64,000 nt of DNA from WTXA01 sp964415195 (GTDB lineage: Bacteria; Bacillota; TC1), in assembly GCA_964415195.1 (NCBI GenBank), contig CAYPYD010000005.1, positions 62,001-126,000 of the forward strand, given 5' to 3'. The position numbers and the translations under genes are program-made. Below the pieces are notes generated by a model. It was given only the letters and a program-made list of their open reading frames with translations. It did no database searches and was not told the origin of the DNA. Shown piece by piece: positions 15,421-25,399 of the stretch (position 1 is its first letter; each line of letters opens with the position of its first letter).

Positions 15421-17562
15421 TTAGTTCTTACATATTGCTAATCTCTTGCATAAATAGCTATTTCTTTTTAAAACATTCTCTCTTTTGACAGTTGCTTTAA
15501 CTACCTCATCTGTTGAAATAAGTACTAAAAGCTTCTTAGCTCTTGTGACAGCAGTGTACAAAAGATTTTTTTCAAGCATTATATAATGTTGATTAGATAA
15601 TAATATAACCACCACATCATATTCACTACCCTGGCTTTTATGTATAGTCACAGAATATCCCAATAATAACTCGTCCAATTCATTTTGTTCATAGGGAACA
15701 TGTTCACCATCAAAATCAACTAACAATATATTATCCTCATCTATATCAATAATTTTACCTATATCTCCATTAAAAATTCTTTTCTCATAATTATTTCTGA
15801 TTTGCATTACCTTATCGCCTATACGAAATATATTATCTCCATAAACTAAAGATTTACCAATAGGATTTAGTACCTCCTGTAGCACCTTATTTAGGTTTAC
15901 ACTACCATGAAGTCCTTTTTTCATTGGTACCAGGACTTGAATATCTTTAATTGGATTATACCCATATTTTTCAGGCAGTCTTACTGCACAAAGATCTACT
16001 AAAAGTTCAATTGCTTTTTCCACCTTAGGTTCTCGTATGTAGAAAAAATCACTGTCATTACTATTTGATAAATCAGGAATTTGTTTCTTGTTAATTAGGT
16101 GGGCATTTCTAATAATTTTACTTTCTTTAGCTTGTCTAAATATTTCTTTCAAATAGACAACAGGCACCAATTCCGAATCAATAATGTCCCTTAATATGCT
16201 GCCTGGTCCTACTGAAGGCAACTGATCAACATCCCCTGCAAAGATTACTGATGCTTTATCAGGGAGAGCTTGTAGAAAACTGTATAAGAGGTTAATGTCA
16301 ATCATAGAGCATTCATCAAGTATAAATACATTTCCTGCCAATTGATTATCTCTATTTCTTTGAAAACCTAATTCCATATTGTATTCAAGCAGTCTATGAA
16401 TAGTTTGGGCTTCACAACGTGTAACTTCAGAAAGTCTTTTTGCAGCCCTTCCAGTTGGAGCAGCAAGTACTATTGATAAATTCATTTTTTTTAACATTTC
16501 AATTATACCAATAACTGTTGTCGTTTTACCTGTTCCAGGACCACCAGTTAAAACTAATATTTTACTAAGATAACTAAGTCTAATTGCCTCTATTTGAGCA
16601 TCATTATATAATATTTTATTTTCTTCAACCAATTGATTAATTATCTTATCAATGTCTTTGGTATCTTTTTTAATAACGATCTCATTTAATCTTAGTAATT
16701 CCTTTACTACACCAGTTTCTGCCTGATATAGATAAGTTAAATAAATTCGTTCTAGTCCTTCTTCACTTGAAAGTATTACCTTGTTTTCCTTAATCAACAT
16801 ATCTAAGGCATAACTAATTTGTTCCTGGTCAATATTAACTAACGTTCCCACATATTTTTCTAATTCATCTCTATAAACAAAAACATGGCCGGCTCTGCTT
16901 TTTTCTCTTAAGGCATAGTATAAAGCAGCTTTTGATCTTGATATCGAGTTTTCATCAAATCCTATCTTAAGCGCAATCTGGTCTGCTATAATAAAGCCTA
17001 TACCCACTATATCTTCAGCAAGTTGATAAGGATTCTTGGATACTAGGTCGATACTCTCCTTACCATATTGTCTGTATATCTTTAATGCATAATTTGAAGA
17101 TATACCAAAACCACTTAAAAACAACATAACTTCTTTAATATCTCTTTGTTTTTCAACGGACTCTATAATTGCATCTATCCTTTTTTCACCTATACCTGGA
17201 ATTTCTAGTAGCCTTTTGGCATTGAATTCCAATATATCAAGAGTATCTTCTTTAAATTTTTTTACAATTTTCTTGGCATAAACTGGTCCTATACCTTTAA
17301 TTAGGCCACTTGCTAGGTACTTTTCAATATTATTTAAAGTAAGAGGCGGTCTCTCACTATAATTAACCGCCTCAAATTGTTCACCATATTTATTTAAACT
17401 GTTCTTGCCGGAAATTTCAAGACTCATCCCTGGGTGAATATTAAAGAACTTTCCTTTAACTGTATATTGTTTGTCATTATCAGAACGAAAACGAAATATA
17501 GTAAAATCATTACTAATGTTCCGATAAACGATTCTTTCAACCATTCCAGTTATTTTTTCCAT
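15421..17562 (-). CDS. recD2: RecD2-type ATP-dependent DNA helicase
   Basis: 713 residues from the ATG at 17562 (MEKITGMVERIVYRN). An in-frame start at 17598 would overlap the preceding gene and adds unrelated residues. Seen: an OB-like N-terminus, helix-hairpin-helix segments (GIGPVYAKKIV, LEIPGIGEKRIDAI), Walker A LTGGPGTGKTTTVIG, LAAPTGRAAKRLSE, DE-box FILDECSMID, and the C-terminal TIHKSQGSEYDVV and YTAVTRAKKL motifs of superfamily 1 helicases. RecD2 is a 5'-3' helicase in organisms that need not have RecBCD. It starts 2 bp from the end of the LapA-like gene, at the distal end of the pheST transcript. Confidence 0.95.
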   Translation of the reverse strand: MEKITGMVERIVYRNISNDFTIFRFRSDNDKQYTVKGKFFNIHPGMSLEISGKNSLNKYGEQFEAVNYSERPPLTLNNIEKYLASGLIKGIGPVYAKKIVKKFKEDTLDILEFNAKRLLEIPGIGEKRIDAIIESVEKQRDIKEVMLFLSGFGISSNYALKIYRQYGKESIDLVSKNPYQLAEDIVGIGFIIADQIALKIGFDENSISRSKAALYYALREKSRAGHVFVYRDELEKYVGTLVNIDQEQISYALDMLIKENKVILSSEEGLERIYLTYLYQAETGVVKELLRLNEIVIKKDTKDIDKIINQLVEENKILYNDAQIEAIRLSYLSKILVLTGGPGTGKTTTVIGIIEMLKKMNLSIVLAAPTGRAAKRLSEVTRCEAQTIHRLLEYNMELGFQRNRDNQLAGNVFILDECSMIDINLLYSFLQALPDKASVIFAGDVDQLPSVGPGSILRDIIDSELVPVVYLKEIFRQAKESKIIRNAHLINKKQIPDLSNSNDSDFFYIREPKVEKAIELLVDLCAVRLPEKYGYNPIKDIQVLVPMKKGLHGSVNLNKVLQEVLNPIGKSLVYGDNIFRIGDKVMQIRNNYEKRIFNGDIGKIIDIDEDNILLVDFDGEHVPYEQNELDELLLGYSVTIHKSQGSEYDVVVILLSNQHYIMLEKNLLYTAVTRAKKLLVLISTDEVVKATVKRENVLKRNSYLCKRLAICKN

Positions 17563-17563
17563 T

Positions 17564-17815
17564 TTAATCTTCCGTTCTTTTGTCACATAAGGAATCAATC
17601 AAATCCTTATGTTGTTTTTTCAACCTGAAGTATTTAATACCAAATATACTTATAGTCCAAATAATTCCTATTATTATGAATAGCAACATAAAGAAACTTA
17701 CTGGAATATTCTTTATAAGCAATCCAAATAAATTAATCGTTATTACACCTGGATTTAATTGACTTAGGACTATCATCATAATAAGTAAAATAAGAGTAAA
17801 AAACAATACTAGCAT
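17564..17815 (-). CDS. LapA-domain (DUF1049-like) membrane protein
   Basis: 83 residues with two hydrophobic helices (about 2-20 and 38-60) separated by a NPGVITINLFGLLIKNIPVS segment, followed by a basic C-terminal helix (KYFRLKKQHKDLIDSL). This is the typical LapA/DUF1049 layout, in which the helix-turn-helix hairpin carries a short coiled cytoplasmic tail. The molecular role is not settled. An AGGAGG ribosome binding site precedes the ATG. It lies between zapA and recD2, 8 bp after zapA. Confidence 0.8.
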   Translation of the reverse strand: MLVLFFTLILLIMMIVLSQLNPGVITINLFGLLIKNIPVSFFMLLFIIIGIIWTISIFGIKYFRLKKQHKDLIDSLCDKRTED

Positions 17816-17823
17816 GAAACCTC

Positions 17824-18096
17824 CTATACCTTGTTACTGCCAAGTTCCATCATCTTGGCTAAGTTTTTAAGTTGATTGTATTCTTTTTCAATTTTAATTT
17901 TTTCGTCGAGAATTTGTAAAGCTACTAATGATAATACTTGTATATCAGAATGCTTACCATCTATACCTAAACTCCCATCGATTCTTTTATTCAAATCATC
18001 AGCTAATTTTTTTAAATATGTGTCATCTTCAGTTGTTCTTAAAAGATATCTCCTGTCGAATATTATAACTTCAACATTTTTAAAATCTTTTCCCAT
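17824..18096 (-). CDS. zapA: Cell division protein ZapA
   Basis: 90 residues. The N-terminal beta hairpin VEVIIFDRRYLLRTTEDDTYLKK is followed by a long helix (about 55-85), the normal ZapA fold. It binds and bundles FtsZ at the division ring. The family often sits next to pheT in Bacillota, as here: the pheT stop overlaps the zapA start. Confidence 0.9.
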   Translation of the reverse strand: MGKDFKNVEVIIFDRRYLLRTTEDDTYLKKLADDLNKRIDGSLGIDGKHSDIQVLSLVALQILDEKIKIEKEYNQLKNLAKMMELGSNKV

Positions 18097-20492
18097 TATC
18101 TTAATCTCGCTCCTAGCTTGTTCACCAATTGGTCGACAATGCTGTTATGTATTTGACTAACTTCTTCGTCAGTCATTGTTTTTTCAGGATTTTGATAAGT
18201 TAGTGATAAAGCAACACTCTTAACGTCATTACCTATTTGTATACCTTCGAATATATCAAATATTCTAAAACCAACCACCATATTGTTTGAAAATTCTTTT
18301 ATTACTTCGTGAATTTTAGCATATTCCATATCCTTAGGTAAAATAATTGCCATGTCTCTTTCTATTGATGGATATTTTGGTAAACTTTTATATTGTTTAA
18401 TTATTGGTTCAGCAAATAAACTTAGATCAATTTCAAGATAATATGCTTTTTCTTTAATATCATACTCTGCAAGAACTTTGGGGTGGATTTCACCTATGCT
18501 TCCAATCAGCTCATTATCAACAAACATAACTGCTGATCTGCCTGGATGTAAAGTACATAAATCTTTTTGTTTTTCATAACTCAAAGTTTTGTTTGATATT
18601 ACGGCTACAAGTCTTTCTAAAATCCCTTTTAATGTATAAAAATCATTTTTATTTTTACCATACCATTCCTTGATTTCATTTTCTAATAAGAATATACCAA
18701 GTTGAAGGTTTTCTTTAGGTAAATTTTCATCAGTACCTGAGTAAACTCTTCCTACCTCAAATATATTGATATTTCGTCTTTGTCTTTTGTAATTTCTACT
18801 AGCTATTTCAATTATACCTGGTAAAAGTCTTTCTCTCATATAAGATTGTGTTTCACTTAATGGATTCATTACCTTTAATCTAGTATCTGCTTCAAAATCG
18901 TAGTTACATTTTTTGTAACTGAGCTTATCAATAAAACTATAGCTGATTATTTCATTTAATCCATTATCAGCTAGATATGTTTTAATTTGGTTAACTAATT
19001 TAATGTTGTAGTCTACTTTTAAGGTATTAGTTGTACTTACTGGTAATGTAGCAGGAATATTTTCATATCCATAAATCCTAACTACCTCTTCAACCAAGTC
19101 AATTTCAGACTGAATATCAATTCTATGGGCTTCAGGGGTCACCAATAAGGTCTCATTATCTATATTTTCTTCAACTTTGAAATTCAACTTTTTATAGATA
19201 TTAACTATTTCATCTCTACCAATATTCATACCAAGAATTGCATTAACTCTTTTTACCGTTGATTTGATAGTAGGTATATTTTGTTTAGTCGGATATGAAT
19301 CATAATACATCTCGTCTACTTCACCAGCATCTAATAATTTAACAAGGTACATGGCTCTGTTAATTGCTTTAAGAACATTGTCTTCAGATAAACCACGTTC
19401 AAATCTACCTGAAGCTTCAGAACGAAGTCCTAGTTTTCTACTTGTTCTTCTAATACTGGCACTATTGAAATGTGCTGCTTCAAATAGAATATTTTTGGTA
19501 TTTCCGTCAACTTCCGAGTTGAAACCACCCATAACTCCAGCTATAGCTACAGCTTTAACTCCATCCTTAATGAGGAGCATATCAGAATCAAGTTTTCTCT
19601 CTTGATCATCTAAAGTTACAAAAATATCATTTTCAGTTGCTTGTTCAACAATAATTTTATTGCCTTCAATTTTATCAAAATCAAATGAATGCATAGGATG
19701 ACCTAATTCAAACATGACATAATTTGTTATATCAACAATATTATTAATAGGTCTTACGCCTACATTTCTAAGTAAGTTTGCAAACCATAAAGGAGATGGT
19801 TCTATTTTAACATTTCTTACAATTCTGGCTATGTATCGGTGACAGAGTTCTGGATTATTAATTTCTACAGTAAAACCTTTACTTCCCGGCTTACCTTCCA
19901 AATAATCCAGCTCCATTAATTCATAGTCTTTTTTTAGAACTATTTCTTTGGCTACATTATAGATACCATAACAGTCTGCTCGATTTGGAGTAAGGCCTAA
20001 TTCTAGGACTTCATCATTCATAGAAAATGCTTTACTTACCTCCATGCCTAATTCAAGTCCATCAGGAAGTGGTAGTATTCCTTCTTTATCCTTTTCTGAT
20101 AATAAACTATTGTCTATACCGAGTTCTGCTCCTGAGCATAACATTCCGTATGAAGGTAGCCCTCTTAATTTAGACTCCTTAATATCTCCACCTACTACTG
20201 TAGCACCAACTAAGGCTACAGGCACGAACATGCCTACATAGACATTTTGAGCTCCAGTTACAATTTGCAAAGGTGCATTATTACCTACATCTATCATACA
20301 AACTTGTAATTTATCAGCATCCGGATGTTTTTCCAAACTCAATATTTTACCCACAACAACCTTAGAAAAGTCTTGGTCCAGTCTTTCTCTGTTTTCGACC
20401 TCTAATCCTAGTTTGGTCAACATATTTTCTATTTCTTTACCATCAAGCTTTTCCTTGAAGTAATATTCTAACCATTTTAAAGTAACTTTCAT
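18096..20492 (-). CDS. pheT: Phenylalanyl-tRNA synthetase beta subunit
   Basis: 798 residues, full length. The beta subunit of the alpha2-beta2 enzyme binds tRNA-Phe and edits mischarged Tyr. Seen: N-terminal MKVTLKWLEYYF, the tRNA-binding OB domain with HPDADKLQVCMIDVG and IVTGAQNV (about 40-150), B3/B4 with VDITNYVMFELGHPMHSFD, the B5 segment, the RSEASGRFERGLS motif, the ERLLPGI catalytic-like core, and a C-terminal ferredoxin-like anticodon domain (YPSIERDMAIILP). It is translated 10 bp after pheS and controlled by the T-box upstream of pheS. Confidence 0.97.
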   Translation of the reverse strand: MKVTLKWLEYYFKEKLDGKEIENMLTKLGLEVENRERLDQDFSKVVVGKILSLEKHPDADKLQVCMIDVGNNAPLQIVTGAQNVYVGMFVPVALVGATVVGGDIKESKLRGLPSYGMLCSGAELGIDNSLLSEKDKEGILPLPDGLELGMEVSKAFSMNDEVLELGLTPNRADCYGIYNVAKEIVLKKDYELMELDYLEGKPGSKGFTVEINNPELCHRYIARIVRNVKIEPSPLWFANLLRNVGVRPINNIVDITNYVMFELGHPMHSFDFDKIEGNKIIVEQATENDIFVTLDDQERKLDSDMLLIKDGVKAVAIAGVMGGFNSEVDGNTKNILFEAAHFNSASIRRTSRKLGLRSEASGRFERGLSEDNVLKAINRAMYLVKLLDAGEVDEMYYDSYPTKQNIPTIKSTVKRVNAILGMNIGRDEIVNIYKKLNFKVEENIDNETLLVTPEAHRIDIQSEIDLVEEVVRIYGYENIPATLPVSTTNTLKVDYNIKLVNQIKTYLADNGLNEIISYSFIDKLSYKKCNYDFEADTRLKVMNPLSETQSYMRERLLPGIIEIASRNYKRQRRNINIFEVGRVYSGTDENLPKENLQLGIFLLENEIKEWYGKNKNDFYTLKGILERLVAVISNKTLSYEKQKDLCTLHPGRSAVMFVDNELIGSIGEIHPKVLAEYDIKEKAYYLEIDLSLFAEPIIKQYKSLPKYPSIERDMAIILPKDMEYAKIHEVIKEFSNNMVVGFRIFDIFEGIQIGNDVKSVALSLTYQNPEKTMTDEEVSQIHNSIVDQLVNKLGARLR

Positions 20493-20501
20493 CTTTTCCT
20501 C

Positions 20502-21593
20502 CTAAAACTGTTCCAAGAATCTTAAATCATTGTCAAATAGTAGTCGCATATCGTCTATGCCATATTTCAACATAGCAATTCGTTCTACACCAAGACCGAA
20601 AGCAAATCCACTTACTTCGTTTGGATCATATCCCGCCATTTCTAATACTTTAGGATGGACCATGCCACTGCCTAATATTTCTAGCCAGCCGGTATACCCG
20701 CACACTCTACAACCTTCTTGATTACAATTACCACAAGAAACGTCAACTTCGGCACTTGGTTCTGTAAATGGAAAGTAACTTGGACGTAGTCTGATTTTTC
20801 GTTCTTCTCCAAAGACCGACTTAACTAGATGTAGTAAAGTACCTTTTAAATCTGCAAATGTTATATTCTTATCCACAATAAGTCCTTCTATTTGGTGGAA
20901 CATAGGTGAATGAGTAGCATCATCATCTCTTCTGAATACCTTTCCTGGGGCTATAACTTTTACAGGTAAGGTTGGACATAGCTTATCCATTATTCTAGCC
21001 TGTACCGGTGATGTATGTGTCCTTAAAACTACATCTTCGTTTAGGTAGAAGGTATCTTGCATCTCTCTAGCTGGGTGATCCTTTGGAATATTCAATCTTT
21101 CAAAGTTATAGTAGTCTTCTTCTATTTCAAAACCCTCAACTACTGTGAACCCAATATTAGTGAAAATTTCTTTTATTTGATCTTCAACTAGTGTTAAGGG
21201 ATGCTTGTGTCCAGTTTTTATATTTGTTCCTGGTAAGGTTACATCTATTTTTTCTGCTTCTAGTTTAGCTTGATTTTCGGCTGTTTCTATGTCAGTTATT
21301 ATTTGATTTAAATGATTTTCTAAATCTGTTTTAAATTCATGGATAATCTTGCCTAATAATGGTTTGTCTTTATTGCTTACTTTACCCATATACTTCATTA
21401 AATCAGGTACTAATCCTTTTTTGCCAAAATATTTTGTTTGAACTATTTTCAATTCATCAACAGTATTCCCTTTAGCAATGTCAGCTTTCCCTTCTTCTTT
21501 TGCCTTATTTAGCAAATCTTCTAAAAACTTGCTTCTATTCTCTAATGAATCTGCTTCTAGCTCTTCAAAAAACTTTTTAATTTGTTCTAACAT
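20502..21593 (-). CDS. pheS: Phenylalanyl-tRNA synthetase alpha subunit
   Basis: 363 residues from the ATG at 21593, which has GGAGGTG 6-7 bp upstream. The longer ORF up to 21656 runs into the T-box element and is not real. Seen: an N-terminal helical arm (about 1-85), motif 1-like THSPMFHQIEGL, motif 2 with RPSYFPFTEPSAEVDV, a CGNCNQEGCRVCG insertion, and motif 3 GFAFGLGVERIAML. It activates Phe and charges tRNA-Phe. It is followed by pheT. Expression is set by the T-box leader at 21604-21845. Confidence 0.97.
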   Translation of the reverse strand: MLEQIKKFFEELEADSLENRSKFLEDLLNKAKEEGKADIAKGNTVDELKIVQTKYFGKKGLVPDLMKYMGKVSNKDKPLLGKIIHEFKTDLENHLNQIITDIETAENQAKLEAEKIDVTLPGTNIKTGHKHPLTLVEDQIKEIFTNIGFTVVEGFEIEEDYYNFERLNIPKDHPAREMQDTFYLNEDVVLRTHTSPVQARIMDKLCPTLPVKVIAPGKVFRRDDDATHSPMFHQIEGLIVDKNITFADLKGTLLHLVKSVFGEERKIRLRPSYFPFTEPSAEVDVSCGNCNQEGCRVCGYTGWLEILGSGMVHPKVLEMAGYDPNEVSGFAFGLGVERIAMLKYGIDDMRLLFDNDLRFLEQF

Positions 21594-21603
21594 TCTACAC
21601 CTC

Positions 21604-21845
21604 CAAAAAAAATAAATACTTTCATCCCAAGGGACGAAAGTATTTCGTGGTACCACCCTAATTAAGCCAAAGGCTTATCTTGAATTTCTTAACGCGAAAA
21701 ACGTCTTCCCTACTTTAATTTTCAGGTCGCGGCTCCAAGATGAATTTCACCTGGTTGTCTAATAGGAAGACTTACAGTCAAGATCTTCCCTCCCTTGATT
21801 ACCAAATCCAAGTTACTTGTTCTTTTCATGGCCTTTGATTTATAT
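21604..21845 (-). promoter_or_regulatory. T-box leader, tRNA-Phe-responsive, upstream of pheST
   Basis: The minus strand carries the T-box core AGGGTGGTACCACG (21646-21659) followed directly by a terminator: arms 21614-21628 and 21631-21645 with one mismatch, then a run of T (21605-21613). Upstream lies about 180 nt of leader. A TTC triplet in GAAATTCATC (TTC at 21742-21744) could be the Phe specifier; that assignment is tentative and needs folding. Uncharged tRNA-Phe would stabilise the antiterminator and switch on pheS-pheT and the distal genes zapA, lapA and recD2. Confidence 0.92.
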
Positions 21846-21872
21846 TATCAAATATAGTGATCTTATTCAATT
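21844..21872 (-). promoter_or_regulatory. Candidate promoter of the pheS T-box leader
   Basis: TTGAAT, 17-bp spacer, TAATAT on the minus strand. It overlaps the last codons of the CpXC gene and stands just before the T-box leader. Confidence 0.5.
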
Positions 21873-22521
21873 AATTCATTAACATTCTAACTGCATACTT
21901 AACATCAATAATCTTAAAGTCATCAGCAGGGTCCTTATCCTTATCTCCTATAACTGTTGCAACTTCATCATACATAGCTTTAGGTATGGAGAATGATCTT
22001 TTTGCCTGTTTTTCTTCTTTCTCGAAGAAGTTAAAGGTCAACTCATCTTTTTCAATTCCGGAAAAGGCAGCTCTGCCTTCCATTAATTTCAATTGTGTTC
22101 TGGCTAAGATCTTACAACCCTCTATTACTCTGTCATCAAGGTCTGCATCAAAAATCAATATCTTTTCTAATAAATTGTAGTATTCGAAGACTAGCCTCTT
22201 CCTGTTGTTATAGCCCTCATCTAATATATTTAGAGTTTCAGCTTTTAAATTATCCTGAAGATTTTTTTCTTCTTTTTTGTCTATTGGAAATTCAGGAACT
22301 AGATAGATGAAGAATTTCTTCTTATTATCATTATAGTAAAGTGGAATGTCTATTCTACTAACATATTCACAACTTTTACATTTTAGATTGTTGATAGTTT
22401 CTGCAAATAACTTTTCCTTTAGGTCAGGGTTCATATCAACATTGACTTTTTCCCATAGTATAACTTCATTTTCATCATTACAATTTGGGCAGTTAATTTT
22501 TTTAATAATTTGTTGAATCAA
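21871..22521 (-). CDS. CpXC-domain protein
   Basis: 216 residues starting at a TTG with AGGAGG about 8 bp upstream. Two zinc-knuckle-like pairs are visible, CPNCNDENEV (11-20) and CKSCEYVS (48-55), with LWEKVNVDMNPDLKEKLF between them and IPLYYNDNKKKFFIYLVP after. This is the CpXC domain of unknown function, probably zinc-binding. The C-terminal half is a helical region with no recognised domain. It stands alone, between the copA terminator and the pheS promoter. Confidence 0.75.
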   Translation of the reverse strand: MIQQIIKKINCPNCNDENEVILWEKVNVDMNPDLKEKLFAETINNLKCKSCEYVSRIDIPLYYNDNKKKFFIYLVPEFPIDKKEEKNLQDNLKAETLNILDEGYNNRKRLVFEYYNLLEKILIFDADLDDRVIEGCKILARTQLKLMEGRAAFSGIEKDELTFNFFEKEEKQAKRSFSIPKAMYDEVATVIGDKDKDPADDFKIIDVKYAVRMLMN

Positions 22522-22582
22522 GATTACTTCCTCCTAATTGTTTTACCAATCTATATTATATCATCATTCGTTAAGAAAATTA

Positions 22583-22620
22583 ATATCGATACTAATATAT
22601 CTCAATATCAGTATCGATAT
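22583..22620 (-). terminator. Hairpin downstream of copA, probable terminator
   Basis: Perfect 11-bp arms ATATCGATACT (22583-22593) and AGTATCGATAT (22610-22620), followed on the minus strand by TAATTTTC. The U tract is weak, so termination may be partial. A possible TATAAT -10 for the CpXC gene lies about 30 bp downstream. Confidence 0.5.
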
Positions 22621-22628
22621 TTTGGATT

Positions 22629-25076
22629 TTACTTTATTTTGAATCGTCTCAATCTTAAAGCATTACTAACAACTGACACTGAGCTTAGACTCATTGCCAT
22701 AGCTGCAAATATAGGATTTAAAAGGGGTCCACCAAAGATGTATATTACACCTGCAGCTAGTGGTATGCCTATTATGTTGTAGATAAAAGCCCAGAACAGG
22801 TTTTGTTTAATATTTATCATAGTCTTTTTACTTAAATTAAAGGCATTAACGATATCATGTAGATTATCCTTTACTAAAACTATATCAGCAGAGTCCATGG
22901 CAATATCTGTACCGTTACCTACTGCTATACCTACATCACTTTGTACCAGTGCCGGAGCATCATTGATACCATCTCCAACCATGGCTACAATATAACCTTC
23001 AGCTTGAATTTCCTTTATTATCTCTGCCTTACCAGTAGGTAGTATACCTGCATATATTTTCTCAACTCCAACTTTAGCTCCGATAACTGCAGCAGTTTTC
23101 TGATTATCACCGGTTATCATAAAGGTCTTAATACCTAATCCCTTGATTCTTTCAACTACTTCCTTGCTTTCATCTTTTAAGGTGTCTGCTATACCTACTA
23201 AAGCTCCAATATTTCCATCTATTGCAACGTAGACTGCTGTCTTTCCTTCTTGGCTTAATAGGTCTGCCTTCTCTTCCCAGCTTTTCATTTCTATATTATT
23301 GTTGGTCATCAAGAGTTTGTTTCCTACAAACACATCTCTACCGTCAACTTTGCCCTGTATTCCATGACCTGGGACTGCCTTGAATTCTTCATACTCCAAA
23401 AGTTCCAGTCCGTCCTGTTCCAATTTATTAATGAAGGCGTCTTTCAATGGATGTTCCGAAGCTTTCTCAAGACTAGCTGCAAGTTGTAGTGCAAATAATT
23501 CATCTCTACTATCACCAATAATATCAGTTACTATTGGTTTACCTATGGTCAGAGTACCCGTCTTATCAAAGACAATACCTGTTATCTTGTGGGCAGCTTC
23601 TAATGCTTCCCCACCTTTGATTAAGATGCCAAGTTCAGCGCCTTTTCCTGTTGCTACCATTATGGCTGTAGGTGTTGCAAGTCCTAGTGCGCATGGGCAG
23701 GCTATAACGAGTATGGCTATAAATATTCTTAGAGCGAACTGGAAATCTCCAGTGAAAATAAGCCATAGAATCATAGCAGTTATAGCAATTCCAATTACTA
23801 CTGGTACAAAATATCCGGCAACAATGTCTGCTAGTTTGGCAATAGGTGCCTTGGTGCTTTGAGCATCTTCAATGAACCTTATGATATTTGCTATAGCAGT
23901 GTTTTCACTATCTTTAGTTACAATTATTTCCAAGGATCCTTCCTTGTTTTGTGTGCCACCAAAAACTTCTCCATCGATTTCTTTCTTAACCGGCATACTC
24001 TCACCAGTTAGCATTGATTCATCAATGTAGGAATTTCCTCTTACTACTTTCCCATCAATTGGTACTTTAGAACCTGGTTTTACCAGTAATATATCTCCAA
24101 TCTCTATATCTTCAATAAATACTTCTGTTTCAACTCCGTCAACAACTTTAATTGCAGTTTTTGGGGCTACTTCATAGAGTTTCTTTAAATTATTTGTGGT
24201 TTTAAGCTTGGCCCTGTTTTCTAGATATTTACCTAGGAAAATCAAGGTTATAATCATACCTGCTGTTTCGAAATACAATCCTTCCATATTGCCATGCATA
24301 GGATCAGCTAGTATACTGATAAAATTATATAGGCTATATACAATAGCACTAGAGGTTCCAACAGCTATGAGTGTATCCATGTTGGGCTTGCCTTTAAATA
24401 ACAATTTAAAACCTAATGAATACATTTTCCTGGCAATAACTACAATTGGTATTAGAAGTAGCAACTGCACTATAGCGTTATTTACTAGATTATGCATGTG
24501 ATTGATAATATTTGGCATCGGTAGATTTAGCCAAGATATCATTGGTGCCATAGCTATGTATAGCAGCGGTAACATGCAGGCAATCAATATTCCAAGCTGG
24601 ATACCTTGTTTCTTTAATTCTTTTTCTTTTTTTTCGAAGTTGCTTCCCTTGTCAGTCACAATAGCCTTGAATCCTAATGATTCTATGGTTTTTATTATCT
24701 CACTGGCTTTAATTACTTTACTGTTATATACTACTTTCGCTGTTTCAGTAGTTAAATTTACCACACATTCTAAAATCCCTGCTGTTCCATTAAGAGTTTT
24801 TTCTATATTTGCTGAACATGAAGCACAGTGCATACCTTCTATTTTAAGTTTTAGGATTGTGGATTCTTCAAGAATCTTAAATCCGATTCCTGCAATTGTA
24901 TCTGCTATCTTTTCTTCACTGACTATCTTGTCATCGAATTCTAAAACTAGCTTTTCACTGGTTAAATTGACCAATCCTTTACTGACACCAATCATACCTT
25001 CTAGTTCTTTTTCTATGTTTCTAGCACATGATGCGCAGTGCATTCCTTCTACATTATAAGTTTTTTTAATGATCAT
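22629..25076 (-). CDS. copA: Copper-exporting P1B-type ATPase
   Basis: 815 residues. Two N-terminal heavy-metal domains each carry GMHCASC (about residues 11-17 and 81-87). Eight membrane helices are expected; the ion-binding CPC is in ACPCALGLATPTAIM. The phosphorylation motif DKTGTLT, TGES actuator loop, HP motif (SEHPL) and GDGINDAPAL hinge are all present. It exports Cu(I) from the cytoplasm at ATP cost. It lies 1 bp after csoR and is controlled by the CsoR operator at 25379-25395. The length and full motif set indicate an active enzyme. Confidence 0.96.
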   Translation of the reverse strand: MIIKKTYNVEGMHCASCARNIEKELEGMIGVSKGLVNLTSEKLVLEFDDKIVSEEKIADTIAGIGFKILEESTILKLKIEGMHCASCSANIEKTLNGTAGILECVVNLTTETAKVVYNSKVIKASEIIKTIESLGFKAIVTDKGSNFEKKEKELKKQGIQLGILIACMLPLLYIAMAPMISWLNLPMPNIINHMHNLVNNAIVQLLLLIPIVVIARKMYSLGFKLLFKGKPNMDTLIAVGTSSAIVYSLYNFISILADPMHGNMEGLYFETAGMIITLIFLGKYLENRAKLKTTNNLKKLYEVAPKTAIKVVDGVETEVFIEDIEIGDILLVKPGSKVPIDGKVVRGNSYIDESMLTGESMPVKKEIDGEVFGGTQNKEGSLEIIVTKDSENTAIANIIRFIEDAQSTKAPIAKLADIVAGYFVPVVIGIAITAMILWLIFTGDFQFALRIFIAILVIACPCALGLATPTAIMVATGKGAELGILIKGGEALEAAHKITGIVFDKTGTLTIGKPIVTDIIGDSRDELFALQLAASLEKASEHPLKDAFINKLEQDGLELLEYEEFKAVPGHGIQGKVDGRDVFVGNKLLMTNNNIEMKSWEEKADLLSQEGKTAVYVAIDGNIGALVGIADTLKDESKEVVERIKGLGIKTFMITGDNQKTAAVIGAKVGVEKIYAGILPTGKAEIIKEIQAEGYIVAMVGDGINDAPALVQSDVGIAVGNGTDIAMDSADIVLVKDNLHDIVNAFNLSKKTMINIKQNLFWAFIYNIIGIPLAAGVIYIFGGPLLNPIFAAMAMSLSSVSVVSNALRLRRFKIK

Positions 25077-25077
25077 T

Positions 25078-25359
25078 TTATTTTAGCATCCTTTCTATTG
25101 TTATTAGAAGTTCATCTATTGTTTCTTCCTTGTTGTCCCTAATATCCCTAACTAGGCAGTTTTTCATATGGTTTGCAAGTACAATCTTGCTGACTCCGTT
25201 AAGCGCTCCTTTAGAAGCTGATATCTGTGTTAGAATATCGTCGCAGTAGCTGTCTGTTTCAATCATATTCTTCAATCCTCTTATTTGGCCTTCTATTTTA
25301 TTTAAGCGGGTGATTAATTTCTTTTTAAGTTCGACTTGTCTTTTTGTTGTTTTTTCCAT
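25078..25359 (-). CDS. csoR: Copper-sensing repressor CsoR
   Basis: 93 residues from the ATG at 25359; a TTG at 25365 is an alternative because AAGGAG lies 6 bp before it and 12 bp before the ATG. All-helical DUF156 family with RLNKIEGQIRGLKNMI. The Cu(I) ligands are in place: Cys in DSYCDDIL, and His plus Cys in LANHMKNCL, the C-H-C set of true copper-type CsoR. Cu(I) binding releases it from the operator overlapping its own transcription start. Co-transcribed with copA. Confidence 0.93.
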   Translation of the reverse strand: MEKTTKRQVELKKKLITRLNKIEGQIRGLKNMIETDSYCDDILTQISASKGALNGVSKIVLANHMKNCLVRDIRDNKEETIDELLITIERMLK

Positions 25360-25378
25360 ACTCAATATCAACTCCTTC

Positions 25379-25395
25379 ATACCCCCATAGGGTAT
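25379..25395 (-). promoter_or_regulatory. CsoR operator
   Basis: The palindrome ATACCC-N5-GGGTAT (ATACCCCCATAGGGTAT) matches the G/C-tract type of CsoR operators. It overlaps the predicted transcription start just downstream of the csoR-copA -10, so bound CsoR would block initiation. Confidence 0.8.
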
Positions 25396-25399
25396 CTAT

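Noticed and set aside
21594..21656. N-terminal extension of pheS
   Set aside because: These codons lie in the T-box terminator and antiterminator; the ribosome binding site fits the ATG at 21593.
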